Shown: piece by piece, positions 10,371-18,330 of the stretch | Layout: the number at the start of each line of letters is the position of its first letter | Position numbering within the stretch: position 1 is the stretch's first letter | Origin: Nocardia cyriacigeorgica GUH-2 | GTDB lineage: Bacteria > Actinomycetota > Actinomycetes > Mycobacteriales > Mycobacteriaceae | Assembly: GCF_000284035.1 (NCBI RefSeq) | Contig: NC_016887.1 | Coordinates: forward strand, 1,426,001-1,490,000 | Direction: 5' to 3' | DNA: 64,000 bases | Program-made: the position numbers and the translations under genes | Notes under the pieces: generated by a model | Databases searched by the model: none | What the model was told of the DNA's origin: nothing | What the model saw: the letters and a program-made list of their open reading frames with translations, nothing else

Positions 10371-10691
10371 GTGCCCGCCTACGTGTCCTCGCCCGAGTTG
10401 ACATTCGGCTTCATGTTCGCGCTGGAAGACCCCGAGCGAATCGCCGAGGTCATCCGCGATCTCATGCTCCGCCACACGGTGTCGGTGTTCCGGCTGGCCC
10501 GGCTGTCCGACGACGCGGGCCCGCCGCAGCGTTATGTCGTGAACTGGTCGTCGATCCCGCAGATCACCATCACCACCAGCGCGCCCGAACCCGATGTGCT
10601 GCGCGAGGATCGCATCATGCTGGTCAATGCCTTCCTCGGCGAGGACGGCGACATCAGCCTCTACTCTGCGCACGGCGAAGCGCCACACTGA
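10371..10691 (+). CDS. Hypothetical protein, 106 residues
   Basis: A small cytoplasmic protein starting at GTG 10371, or possibly ATG 10413 (MFALEDPERIAEVIRDLM). It has an N-terminal helix, then alternating strand-like segments (YVVNWSSIPQITITTSA, DRIMLVNAFLGEDGDISLY). No known motif is recognised. Codon use is strongly G/C at the third base like its neighbours, which supports a real gene. It sits between the hairpin ending the desaturase operon and the DUF4389 gene on the same strand. Confidence 0.5.
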   Translation: MPAYVSSPELTFGFMFALEDPERIAEVIRDLMLRHTVSVFRLARLSDDAGPPQRYVVNWSSIPQITITTSAPEPDVLREDRIMLVNAFLGEDGDISLYSAHGEAPH

Positions 10692-10869
10692 CACCGGAAT
10701 TTCCGGCCCGGAAAAGCCTGCGACACCAGCGTCGTTCACCCGGCGAACGATTTGTTGGCGTGTCGGTACCGCAACGTTGTCGCGGTCGACGCCGTGGTGG
10801 GACACAATCACCACATATCGGCCCGCGTGCCGTCCCGCTCTCCGCCCAGTGGTGAAGGAGTGTCGAAAC

Positions 10870-11595
10870 ATGCAACCCGGCAATACCGAGAATACCGGCG
10901 TACCCGCGACATCCGGCTATCCGGTCTACGTGCGCGGCGATCTCGACCCGGCGCTGTCGCGGTGGATGTGGCTGGTGAAGTGGATTCTCGCCATTCCGCA
11001 CTACATCGTGTTGTTCTTCTTGCACATCGCCTACGCGATCGTCACGATCATCGCTTTCTTCGCGATTCTGTTCACCGGCAAGTATCCGCGGGCGCTGTTC
11101 GAATTCAATGTCGGTGTGATGCGGTGGTCGTGGCGGGTCTCGTTCTATGCGTGGGGTGTGCTCGGAACCGACAAGTACCCGCCGTTCTCGCTCGATTCGA
11201 AGCCGGACTACCCGGCCGATGTGGTGGTCGACTACCCCGAACGCCTGCATCGCGGCCTGGTGCTGGTGAAGTGGTGGTTGCTGGCGATCCCGCACTATCT
11301 GCTGGTCGGCGCCATGGTCAGCGGCACCTGGTGGCCGATGGGCTGGGACGACGAGGACTGGTCGGGCGCCTACGCGCCGCCGCTGCTCGGCCTGCTGGTG
11401 CTGATCGCGGTCATCGCGTTGCTGTTCACCGCGCGCTACCCGGGCGGCCTGTTCGACTTCGTCGTCGGCATCCAGCGCTGGGCGTTGCGTGTACAGGCGT
11501 ACTCCTCGCTCATGCGGGACGAGTACCCGCCGTTCCGGCTCGATCAGGGTGCCCGGGAGCCCGGAATGCCGGGCGGCCCGAGCGCCATGCAATAG
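10870..11595 (+). CDS. DUF4389 integral membrane protein
   Basis: A 241-residue membrane protein made of two related halves, each opening with a WMWLVKW/VLVKWWLLAIPHY-type helix. This duplicated 'P-x-R-L-x-R-x-hydrophobic-K-W-hydrophobic-IPHY' arrangement defines DUF4389. Each half carries two hydrophobic helices and ends with a tyrosine/aspartate segment before 'YPPF' (DKYPPFSL; DEYPPFRL). The start ATG 10870 is preceded by AAGGAG at the right distance. Function is unknown; the family is common in actinobacteria. A strong terminator follows. Confidence 0.8.
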   Translation: MQPGNTENTGVPATSGYPVYVRGDLDPALSRWMWLVKWILAIPHYIVLFFLHIAYAIVTIIAFFAILFTGKYPRALFEFNVGVMRWSWRVSFYAWGVLGTDKYPPFSLDSKPDYPADVVVDYPERLHRGLVLVKWWLLAIPHYLLVGAMVSGTWWPMGWDDEDWSGAYAPPLLGLLVLIAVIALLFTARYPGGLFDFVVGIQRWALRVQAYSSLMRDEYPPFRLDQGAREPGMPGGPSAMQ

Positions 11596-11609
11596 GCACC
11601 GCTGCGGAC

Positions 11610-11650
11610 GTGGGTGGTGTGCGCCGGTGGACCCGGTGCACACCACCCAC
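11610..11650. terminator. Terminator between convergent DUF4389 and MFS genes
   Basis: A perfect 13-bp stem (GTGGGTGGTGTGC, 11610-11622; complement 11638-11650) with a 15-nt loop, lying between two genes that face each other. It can serve both strands; there is no U-tract, as is common in high-GC actinomycetes. Confidence 0.75.
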
Positions 11651-11657
11651 TGCTGTG

Positions 11658-12899
11658 TCAGCCCACGGGAACCGGGGCGTCCAGCCGCCCGGCGCGGGCG
11701 AGCAGGGCCAGCCCTCCTGTGGAGACCGCCCCGATCGCGATCAGGCCGGCCCAGGCCAGTGAGCTGACGCCGGCCGCCCGCGCCGCGTCCAGGATGGTTC
11801 CGGTGCCCAGATTGCCGAGCAGGATGCCGACGCCGACGATGGTGTTGTACAGCCCGTAATGGGTGGCCACCAGCCGGTCACCGCACAGCGCCACCACCGT
11901 GTCCATCTCGAACGGGAACACCGCCGCCGCGCCGACCCCGAGCACCGCCGCAGTCGCCAGCATGGCCGCGATCGCCACCGGTGTGCCGAGCGCGGTACCC
12001 GGCACCAGCAGCAACGGCACGAACGCGGCCGCCAGGATGCCCATGCCCAGCACCAGGCTGTGCGGCCGGCCCCAGCGTGCGGCGAACCAGCGAGTGATGC
12101 GCAGCTGACCCGCGATGGCGATCAGCCCCGACACCACGAACACCGCCGTCATCAGCGTGGTCGCGGCCTCGGCGCCCACCACCCGGTTGGCCTGCATCGG
12201 TAGCGCCAGATACACCTGGAACGACAGCACATAGCAGCCGATCATGGCCGCGGAGAACAGCAGGAACGGCCGGTTGGCCAGCACGACTCGCCAGTCGTCG
12301 AGCACCGAGGCCGACTTCTTCTCCGCCTCGTGCTGCGGCAGTGCGCGCAACTGGGCGATGGTCAGCAGCGCGAACACCACGGCCGATCCGGCGGCGGTGG
12401 CACGGAAATCGAAGGCCATCAAGGCCAATCCGACCACCGGGCCGAACAGGATCCCGGCCTGGTAGAAGATGTTGAACATGGCGAAGGCCTCGACCCGGCG
12501 ATCGGCGGAGTCCACCGCCAGATAGGCCCGGACGGCCGGGTTGAACAGCGCGCCCGCGAATCCGGTCGCGGCCGAGGCGATGAGCAGCGCGGGCAGCGAA
12601 TCGGCGAAGGCCAGCAGGGCGAATCCGCCGGTGCGCAACAGACATCCGGCCACGATCAGCGGCTTGTAGCCGAGCCGGTCGGCCAGCGTGCCGCCGACCA
12701 GGAACATGCCCTGCTGGCTGAAGTTGCGGATACCGAGCACCAGCCCCACCGCCCACGCCGCCAGCCCCAGCGGCCCCGCCATATAGCCGGCCAGATACGG
12801 CATCAGCATGAAGAAGCCGGTGTTGATGGCGAACTGATTGATCATCAGCATCCGGCTCGGCTTGCTGAAGCTGCGGTAGGTGGTGATGAACTCGGTCAC
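11658..12899 (-). CDS. MFS transporter of the lpqS-cysK2 operon (Rv0849-like)
   Basis: A 413-residue membrane transporter with about 12 helices. The MFS loop 2-3 motif appears as [12 protein letters not shown]. The start is GTG 12899, which overlaps the stop of the upstream PLP enzyme gene in a GTGA arrangement, so expression is translationally coupled. The gene pair and order (cysteine-synthase-like enzyme, then MFS) match M. tuberculosis cysK2-Rv0849, part of the copper-responsive lpqS operon. It probably exports a metal, thiol adduct or sulfur compound; the substrate is not deducible from sequence. Confidence 0.82.
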   Translation of the reverse strand: MTEFITTYRSFSKPSRMLMINQFAINTGFFMLMPYLAGYMAGPLGLAAWAVGLVLGIRNFSQQGMFLVGGTLADRLGYKPLIVAGCLLRTGGFALLAFADSLPALLIASAATGFAGALFNPAVRAYLAVDSADRRVEAFAMFNIFYQAGILFGPVVGLALMAFDFRATAAGSAVVFALLTIAQLRALPQHEAEKKSASVLDDWRVVLANRPFLLFSAAMIGCYVLSFQVYLALPMQANRVVGAEAATTLMTAVFVVSGLIAIAGQLRITRWFAARWGRPHSLVLGMGILAAAFVPLLLVPGTALGTPVAIAAMLATAAVLGVGAAAVFPFEMDTVVALCGDRLVATHYGLYNTIVGVGILLGNLGTGTILDAARAAGVSSLAWAGLIAIGAVSTGGLALLARAGRLDAPVPVG

Positions 12900-14134
12900 C
12901 GGGTGGTCTCCTGGATGGTCGAGGCAGTGGTGTCGTGCGGGCTCGTCGCGGAGTGGGCGCCGGTAGACGCCGGACCGGGGCGGTGGCGCCCACGCGGATC
13001 GACCACGGTGGTGCATCGCGTCCAGCTGGTGACCACGGCGTCGTCCGGATGGGCGATGGTGGCCGGTTCGTCCGGGATCGCGACATCGAGCAGCCCGTGG
13101 TCGCGGCAGTAGTCGTCGTTGTAGACGGTGTCGAAATAGCGCAGTGGACCGTCCGGGAACACCGCGGCGATGCGCACATCGGGTTCGCTGATGCGGGCCA
13201 GCCACCCGGCCACCAGCGCGACCGCACCGACACTCCAGCCGCCGCTGGCATGGTGGGTGGCGGTCAGTGCCCGGCACGCCCACACTGCTTCCGCCGGTGC
13301 GACCCAATGGATTTCGTCGAAGGCGGCGTAATCGACGTTGTCCGGATGGATGCTGGAACCGAGCCCGCGCATCAGCCGTTGACCTGCGGGCTGGCCGAAA
13401 ATGGTGGAGGCAACCGTATCGACCCCGACGAGTCGCAGATCCGGGAAGTACTCGCGAAGTACCCGCGCCACCCCGGCGGAGTGGCCGCCGGTGCCCACCG
13501 AGCAGACCAGCACGTCGACGCGGCCCAGCTGCGCCACCAGTTCCAGCGCCAGCGAACGGTAGGCGTCGCGGTTGTCGGGATTGCGGTACTGATCCGGGCA
13601 CCAGGCCGCCGGATCCTCGGCCAGCAGCTCGGCGACTCGATCGCGGCGGGCCTGCTGCCAGCCGCCGACCGGATGTGCCCGGTCGACCAGTTCCACCCGC
13701 GCGCCGTAAGCGGCGAGCATATGACGCATCAGCGGCTCCAGGCCCGGATCGGTGACGAGGGTGACCGGATGCCCGTGCACCATCCCGGCCAACGCGAGTC
13801 CGAGACCGAGGGTGCCGCTGGTGGATTCGATGATCGGGGCGCCGGGCGCGAGTTCGCCGCGCGCGCAGGCGCGTTCGACCATGTGCAAGGCGGTGCGGTC
13901 TTTCATGCCGCCCGGATTGGCGCCTTCGAGTTTCGCCCAGAAGCCGCGGCCGGATGGCGCGAGCGGTTCGGTGATCCACAGGACGGGGGTGTTGCCCACC
14001 ATCGTGGCCGGTCGGAGGCAGCGGTTCGCCGTCGTCAGCAGGGCGGCGGGGCTGAGGGTGTCGGGGTGGGCGCGGGTCGTCGCCGCGCCCACCAGGGCAG
14101 GGGACAGGGCAGCACTGTGCAGGGCAGAAGACAT
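12896..14134 (-). CDS. cysK2: PLP-dependent cysteine synthase family enzyme, CysK2-like
   Basis: A 412-residue fold-type II PLP enzyme. The Schiff-base lysine is in [10 protein letters not shown], the substrate loop is STSGTLG, and the phosphate-binding loop is SVGTGGHS. M. tuberculosis CysK2 (Rv0848) makes S-sulfocysteine from O-phosphoserine and thiosulfate, and is followed by the same MFS gene as here. The protein is longer than housekeeping CysK (about 310). The extra length lies mainly in the C-terminal region, including a low-complexity tail after residue 385. Start placed at ATG 14134 (MSSALHS). It lies 104 bp after the LpqS-like gene and overlaps the MFS gene by 4 bp. Confidence 0.78.
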   Translation of the reverse strand: MSSALHSAALSPALVGAATTRAHPDTLSPAALLTTANRCLRPATMVGNTPVLWITEPLAPSGRGFWAKLEGANPGGMKDRTALHMVERACARGELAPGAPIIESTSGTLGLGLALAGMVHGHPVTLVTDPGLEPLMRHMLAAYGARVELVDRAHPVGGWQQARRDRVAELLAEDPAAWCPDQYRNPDNRDAYRSLALELVAQLGRVDVLVCSVGTGGHSAGVARVLREYFPDLRLVGVDTVASTIFGQPAGQRLMRGLGSSIHPDNVDYAAFDEIHWVAPAEAVWACRALTATHHASGGWSVGAVALVAGWLARISEPDVRIAAVFPDGPLRYFDTVYNDDYCRDHGLLDVAIPDEPATIAHPDDAVVTSWTRCTTVVDPRGRHRPGPASTGAHSATSPHDTTASTIQETTR

Positions 14135-14143
14135 CGTGAACAG

Positions 14144-14263
14144 TCGATTCTGTGCGGTCGCTGGTCGCAGCGAACAGGTGTGAGTGCGGAAAGCACGAAC
14201 ACCGGCCGGCCCGGCAGCATCGGCCTGACGCTGACCGATCAGTTCCTGGCGATACAGAATCGA
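14144..14263. repeat. 10-bp inverted repeat flanking the lpqS-cysK2 junction
   Basis: TCGATTCTGT at 14144-14153 and its exact complement at 14254-14263, 100 bp apart. In the minus-strand transcript this stem would enclose the last codons and stop of the LpqS-like gene and most of the leader before cysK2. It ends 10 bp upstream of the cysK2 ATG. Confidence 0.45.
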
Positions 14264-14664
14264 GTGAGCAGTTCCCGGCCGCTCGGCGCGAGCGGACCGG
14301 GCGAGGGCGGCGCCCGCACCCCGGGTACGAGCGCCGCGGCGAGTGAGCACGCGAAGGTCAGCAGGGTGGCGAGCACCAGCAGGTCGAACAGGCCGGCACC
14401 GCTGCGCGGCATCGTCGCGAGGACGACGTCGCCGGGCAGATGCCGGTCCGGATCAGCGGCATGCGGGTGCGGGATCGCCAGCGCGCGCACCGCCTCGGGT
14501 GACGCGATACCCGGATCGGTGGATTCGATATGCGGATGCACGAGCGCCGGAGCGTGCGCCGGGAACACATGGCATTCCGGCAGCGACATCGCGATCGACC
14601 AGATGGCGAACAGGAACGCGACGACCATCCGGATACCCGGGGTACGTATCGCGTCGGTGCTCAC
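14239..14664 (-). CDS. lpqS: LpqS-like His-rich exported/membrane protein
   Basis: A 141-residue protein with an N-terminal hydrophobic helix (about residues 12-29) and a second near residues 90-112. In between is a His-rich segment with a single Cys ([10 protein letters not shown], then VHPH and IPHPH) that looks suited to metal binding. The C-terminus ([13 protein letters not shown]) resembles that recalled for mycobacterial LpqS, a copper-induced protein of the RicR regulon. Unlike a true lipoprotein, the Cys is in LPEC, not a good lipobox. It is the first gene of a minus-strand unit with cysK2 and an MFS gene, as in M. tuberculosis Rv0847-Rv0849. GTG start, probably leaderless. Confidence 0.65.
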   Translation of the reverse strand: MSTDAIRTPGIRMVVAFLFAIWSIAMSLPECHVFPAHAPALVHPHIESTDPGIASPEAVRALAIPHPHAADPDRHLPGDVVLATMPRSGAGLFDLLVLATLLTFACSLAAALVPGVRAPPSPGPLAPSGRELLTRFCIARN

Positions 14665-14672
14665 GTCTGCCG

Positions 14673-14695
14673 ATAGTACAACCCCTCGGCAGGTG
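14673..14695 (-). promoter_or_regulatory. Candidate leaderless promoter with CsoR/RicR-like dyad
   Basis: On the minus strand a TACTAT -10 hexamer (14678-14673) lies 8 bp before the GTG of the LpqS-like gene, which would give a leaderless mRNA. Just upstream, 14695-14681 reads CACCT-N5-GGGGT. This is a degenerate match (6/10) to the RicR form TACCC-N5-GGGTA. Weak evidence. Confidence 0.35.
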
Positions 14696-14708
14696 GTCGC
14701 CGAGCTCG

Positions 14709-15212
14709 CTAGCGGCGGCTGGAACCGGAGCGACTGCCGGACCCGGAGCGACTGCCCGACCCGGAACCGGAGCCCGACTTGCTGCTCGAGCCCGAGCCTC
14801 CGCTGGTGGTGTGTTTCGGCGACTGCGTGGTGCGCGGATGGGACGACCCGCCCGAGGCGGTGCCGCCGGGTGCGACCGTCGGGGTGGGCGCGGACTGGGT
14901 GGCCGCACCCGGCACCACCCGCTTGGTGGTCGAGGTACCGGCCGGCCGATCGGCACAGGCGACGCCGTCGTTCTTGCCGTCGAGCTGATCGAGCTGGGTC
15001 GTGTAGCCCGGCGAGCCCTTGCGCAGCGGCGCCTTGCCGGCATCCCAGACCTGGGTGCAGTTCTGGAACGGCTGCGCGCTGGTGGTGGCCGCCGAATGCG
15101 AGGAACTCGACGAGCGGCGCTTCTTACCGGAGCCGCAGCCACTCATCGTCAGCACCAGGACGGCGGCGAGCAATGCGCCGAGTATCACGAGCACAGGCCG
15201 GGACTTGACCAT
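14709..15212 (-). CDS. Lipoprotein with excalibur calcium-binding domain
   Basis: A 167-residue exported protein. A signal peptide ends in lipobox MSGC (Cys about residue 26), followed by a basic/Ser-rich stretch. Next comes one excalibur domain, about residues 50-87, running from QNCTQVWDAGKAPL to LDGKNDGVAC. The two conserved cysteines and the DG-V-A-C end are present, and one of the usual Asp calcium ligands is changed. The last 60 residues are Thr/Pro then Ser/Gly/Arg repeats, likely a wall-spanning linker. It probably sits on the outer face of the membrane; its role is unknown. It is followed by the lpqS operon on the same strand. Confidence 0.8.
   Translation of the reverse strand: MVKSRPVLVILGALLAAVLVLTMSGCGSGKKRRSSSSSHSAATTSAQPFQNCTQVWDAGKAPLRKGSPGYTTQLDQLDGKNDGVACADRPAGTSTTKRVVPGAATQSAPTPTVAPGGTASGGSSHPRTTQSPKHTTSGGSGSSSKSGSGSGSGSRSGSGSRSGSSRR
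14725..14760. repeat. 18-bp tandem repeat in the Ser/Gly/Arg tail
   Basis: Two adjacent copies of an 18-bp unit (CCGGAGCGACTGCCGGAC and a copy with one mismatch). They encode the RSGSGS repeats at the C-terminus of the excalibur lipoprotein. Copy number could vary between strains. Confidence 0.7.
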
Positions 15213-15240
15213 GATCGGGCTCCCCCCAAAGGTTTTCGGA

Positions 15241-15399
15241 TCAGGCGAACGTCAGCCAGTATTTACGACGAGTGCGCCGTCGGCAATATCGGCCCCGCAA
15301 CGAGCTCGCCCGGTGTTCGTCGCGGGCGGTGTGCACGCCGAGTGCAATGCCGATCAGCAACGCGATCATCATCGCCGCGAGCAGCGCTATCGTCGTCAT
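15241..15399 (-). CDS. Small membrane protein, 52 residues
   Basis: A short gene with ATG 15399 preceded by GAGGGTG at good spacing. The product has one transmembrane helix (about residues 3-22, ALLAAMMIALLIGIALGV) followed by a His/Arg-rich, strongly basic cytoplasmic tail (RYCRRRTRRKYW). Codon third positions are mostly G/C. No known family is recognised. It lies between the excalibur lipoprotein and the ABC exporter on the same strand, 28 bp upstream of the lipoprotein start, and could be cotranscribed with it. It could also be a chance ORF. Confidence 0.45.
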   Translation of the reverse strand: MTTIALLAAMMIALLIGIALGVHTARDEHRASSLRGRYCRRRTRRKYWLTFA

Positions 15400-15486
15400 C
15401 GTTCACCCTCATGACCGGACGGGCCCGACAATCCGATGTCGCACCGGATGGAGTCGATGGCAGGTCCGAGCTGCGGCGCGGTGGGG

Positions 15487-15563
15487 GCCGCGCCGGTTTG
15501 TGTCGCCGGCGCGGCGGCCGCGCCAGGCATGTCACCGGTTCATCCACCCGGCGACAACCGGTG
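15487..15563. terminator. Two hairpins after the ABC exporter operon
   Basis: Perfect stems GCCGCGCCGG (15487-15496/15506-15515, 9-nt loop) and CACCGGTT (15533-15540/15556-15563, 15-nt loop). They lie within 125 bp downstream of the minus-strand ABC ATPase stop. Probable tandem terminator; no gene is seen between 15400 and 15611. Confidence 0.55.
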
Positions 15564-15611
15564 TTACGTGTCGCCGCCCGCGTGTCGCCCGGCGTTCCGT
15601 GCGGCCGCCGA

Positions 15612-16598
15612 TCAGCGGGCCGACTGGTAGATCCGGCGCACGATGTCCTCGATCTCGGGTTCCTCGATGGACAGATCCCGCACCTCCGCGCGCGCCGAGA
15701 CGGCGGCGAGCAGCGATGCGGCGGTGGTGGTTTCGGCATCGAAGGCCAGCCGCTGCCGCACCCCGCCGCCTTCGCTGGACACCAGGGTGGCGCCCGGCAG
15801 ATCGCTCAGATCCGGTGTAGCTTCGGCGAGGTCGACCACCAGGACCCGGCGCGCGCCGACGGTCGCGCCGAGCCCGGCCAGCGTGCCGTCGTAGACCAGC
15901 TTGCCGTGATCGACGACCAGCACCCGGTCGCAGAGGCGTTCGATATCGCCCATGTCATGGGTCGTCAGCAGCAGGGTGGTGCCGCGCTGGGTGCGCTCAT
16001 CGCGCAGGAATTCCCGCAACCGCTGCTTGGACAGCACATCGAGTCCGATGGTCGGCTCGTCCAGGATCACCAGGTCGGGGGAGTGCAGTAGCGCCGCCGC
16101 GACCTCCGCGCGCATCCGCTGGCCCAGCGACAGCTGACGCACGGGTGTGTCGAGGGTGTCGCTCATCTCCAGCTGTTCGACCAGCTCGTGCGTGCGTTTG
16201 CGGGCGATCTCGGTATCGAGCCGGTGGATCGCCGACAGAATCGAAAACGATTCGCGCAGCGGCAGATCCCACCACAGCTGCGAGCGCTGCCCGAACACCA
16301 CCCCGACCCGGCTCGCGAGTTGCCTGCGCTGGCGTACCGGCTCGAGCCCGCAGGTGCGCACCTGCCCGGAGGTCGGTACCAGGATGCCGGTCAGCATCTT
16401 GATGGTGGTGGACTTGCCGGCGCCGTTCGCGCCGATATAGCCGACGGCGGCGCCGCGCTCGACCCGGAAACTCATCCGGTCGACCGCGGTGAGTACCTCG
16501 CGCCGCCTGCGCCAGCGGTCGCCGTCCTTGCGCCGCAGTACGAATTGCCTTGTCAGATTCTCGATCTCAATGATCGGTTCCATCGTCATGTCGTCCAT
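15612..16598 (-). CDS. ABC-2 type exporter, ATP-binding protein
   Basis: A 328-residue ABC ATPase. Walker A GANGAGKST, Q-loop VVFGQRSQ, signature LSLGQRMR, Walker B LVILDEPTIGLD and H-loop LTTHD are all present. The C-terminal 80 residues form the extra domain seen in drug- and polysaccharide-export ATPases. It energises the two membrane subunits encoded just upstream. Its ATG directly follows the stop of the permease gene (TAGATG), giving tight coupling. The cargo is unknown; this three-gene type (ATPase plus two six-helix ABC-2 subunits) is found widely in actinobacteria and streptococci. Confidence 0.9.
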   Translation of the reverse strand: MDDMTMEPIIEIENLTRQFVLRRKDGDRWRRRREVLTAVDRMSFRVERGAAVGYIGANGAGKSTTIKMLTGILVPTSGQVRTCGLEPVRQRRQLASRVGVVFGQRSQLWWDLPLRESFSILSAIHRLDTEIARKRTHELVEQLEMSDTLDTPVRQLSLGQRMRAEVAAALLHSPDLVILDEPTIGLDVLSKQRLREFLRDERTQRGTTLLLTTHDMGDIERLCDRVLVVDHGKLVYDGTLAGLGATVGARRVLVVDLAEATPDLSDLPGATLVSSEGGGVRQRLAFDAETTTAASLLAAVSARAEVRDLSIEEPEIEDIVRRIYQSAR

Positions 16599-17420
16599 CT
16601 AGCCGCCACCTCCCTGGTAGTGCCTGGTGCCGAGCCGCCACATCCCGAGTGCGATCAGCCAGACCCACAGCGCCGCCAGCGGCGTCAGCCACGCCAGCCA
16701 CGCGGGCAGGAACGCCGGCCCGGGCACCCCGAGCAGGGCGATGGTCGGCAGGTAGGCCGTGAACGCGACCGGAATGGCGAAGCCGAACAGCAGCCGCAGC
16801 GGTACCGGGAACACCGACGCGGGCTGGGTCGCGGCGAATACACCGCCGTAGGTGAAGCTGTTGGTGAGTTCGGAGCCGTCGATCAGGTAGAACTGGCAGC
16901 CCGCAGCGCAGACGAACAAGCCGCCGAACAGCGCGATGGAGCTGATCAGCGCCGTCACCAGCAGCAGGACCGCGCCGAGCGACCAGTCGATGTCGTTGCG
17001 GGTCAACCCGGCGATGAGCACCGCGACCGACACGATCGCGCGGGCGAAGCGGCGCAGCGCGATATCGCCGGTGATCAGTTGCAGCAATAACGGTTGCGGG
17101 CGCAGGTGATAGATGTCGAGGGTGCCGAGCCGGATCAGCGTCGGCAGCTGGTCGAGATGTCCGAACAGCACTTGGGCCAGCGCGAACCCGGTATTGCTCA
17201 GTCCGAACAGCAGCAGCGCGCCGTTCAGGTCGAGCCCGCCGAGCACCCGCCCACTGCCGAAAATCACCCACACCTCGGCGAATTCGGCCAGCCCGAGCAG
17301 CAGCGAGCCGAACAGATCACTGGCGAAGGACAGCCGATAGCTGCGTTGCGCGTCGAGGCGTGAGCGCAGGACCGCTCGATACGGGGTGAGCCAGGTGCCT
17401 GCCGCGGTTCGGTCAACCAC
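16599..17420 (-). CDS. ABC-2 family exporter permease (ABC2_membrane_6 type)
   Basis: A 273-residue membrane protein with six hydrophobic helices after a basic amphipathic N-terminus (RAVLRSRLDAQRSYRLSF). The mid-protein segment with HLDQLPTLIRLGTLDIYHLR, followed by RPQPLL, is typical of the DUF990/ABC2_membrane_6 family. GTG start at 17420 overlaps the stop of the upstream permease gene by 8 bp; its own stop abuts the ATPase gene start. It forms a heterodimeric membrane channel with the other permease. Confidence 0.85.
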   Translation of the reverse strand: MVDRTAAGTWLTPYRAVLRSRLDAQRSYRLSFASDLFGSLLLGLAEFAEVWVIFGSGRVLGGLDLNGALLLFGLSNTGFALAQVLFGHLDQLPTLIRLGTLDIYHLRPQPLLLQLITGDIALRRFARAIVSVAVLIAGLTRNDIDWSLGAVLLLVTALISSIALFGGLFVCAAGCQFYLIDGSELTNSFTYGGVFAATQPASVFPVPLRLLFGFAIPVAFTAYLPTIALLGVPGPAFLPAWLAWLTPLAALWVWLIALGMWRLGTRHYQGGGG

Positions 17421-18240
17421 CTTGCACCTCGAGCCTGCGTCGTCCGGCCCGCAACAGCACCTGGCCGAGTGCGCCGATCACCACCACCCAGAAGAACTGC
17501 ACTCCGACCACTTGGAGCGCGTCGAGGCCGACGACCCGGCCCGACAGTACGTCGACCGGCGCTTGCAGGATCGACGGAAAGGGCGTGGCGTTCGCGATGG
17601 CGCGCAGCCAGTCCGGAAACGCGTGAATCGGGACCGCCAGACCGGCCAGGAACACCCCGCAGGTCCGGTGCAGAATCTCGATGCCGCGCGTCTCCACCAC
17701 CCAGAATCCGATAGTCGTCACCGCGAACAGGCACAGGAACGACACCGTGACCGCCAGCACCACACTGATCAGCCCCAGCAGATAGGGCCCCGGCGTCGTC
17801 GGCATCGCCACGCCGAAGGTGAGGGTGCCGACCAGGATGCTCGGCACACCACGCGGCAGCAGGGTGCAGGCCGCGCGACCCAGGTCCGCGGCGAGGTAGC
17901 CCAGTTGCACGTCGACCGGGCGCAGGAAGTCGATCGCGATGTCACCGTCGCGGACGCGTTCGCGCAATTCGAGGTTCGGGCCCATGAATTGCACCGCGCC
18001 GAGTAGACCCTGCGAAATCCACACGTAGGCGCCGATGCTGTCGGCGTCGTAGGCGCCGAAACTGCCCGCCGCTCCCACCGCGGCCACCATCACCGCGGCG
18101 CGCACGAACCCGAACACACAGTTGGTGAACAACCCCGCGAACATGGCCAGTTTGTACTGCCATTGCCTGCGGAAACCGGCCACCGCGAGATACCAGTACA
18201 CCGCGGCCGACCTGCGCAGATCGAGCGCAGACATGAGCAC
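17413..18240 (-). CDS. ABC-2 family exporter permease, second subunit
   Basis: A 275-residue integral membrane protein with about six helices, the partner of the adjacent permease. The internal ELRERVRDGDIAIDFLRPVD segment is the counterpart of the partner's LIRLGTLDIYHLRPQP, a shared feature of these paired exporters. The start is set at GTG 18240 because GGGAGGGGG lies 6 bp upstream; ATG 18234 is equally possible. The frame is open to ATG 18291, but that has no ribosome-binding site. It is the first gene of the three-gene export operon. Confidence 0.82.
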   Translation of the reverse strand: MLMSALDLRRSAAVYWYLAVAGFRRQWQYKLAMFAGLFTNCVFGFVRAAVMVAAVGAAGSFGAYDADSIGAYVWISQGLLGAVQFMGPNLELRERVRDGDIAIDFLRPVDVQLGYLAADLGRAACTLLPRGVPSILVGTLTFGVAMPTTPGPYLLGLISVVLAVTVSFLCLFAVTTIGFWVVETRGIEILHRTCGVFLAGLAVPIHAFPDWLRAIANATPFPSILQAPVDVLSGRVVGLDALQVVGVQFFWVVVIGALGQVLLRAGRRRLEVQGG

Positions 18241-18330
18241 AGCAGACCCCCTCCCGATGCCGAGACACAAGCGTATGACTTTACCCGCCATACGGGTTCG
18301 ACGGAAGGTGGTTGGTGCTCGAACAGCGGA

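Noticed and set aside
12900..13979. Apparent 360-residue N-terminal extension of the MFS gene
   Set aside because: This part of the open frame overlaps the PLP enzyme in another frame and is Arg-rich. The GTG at 12899 with the 4-bp overlap gives a normal-length transporter.
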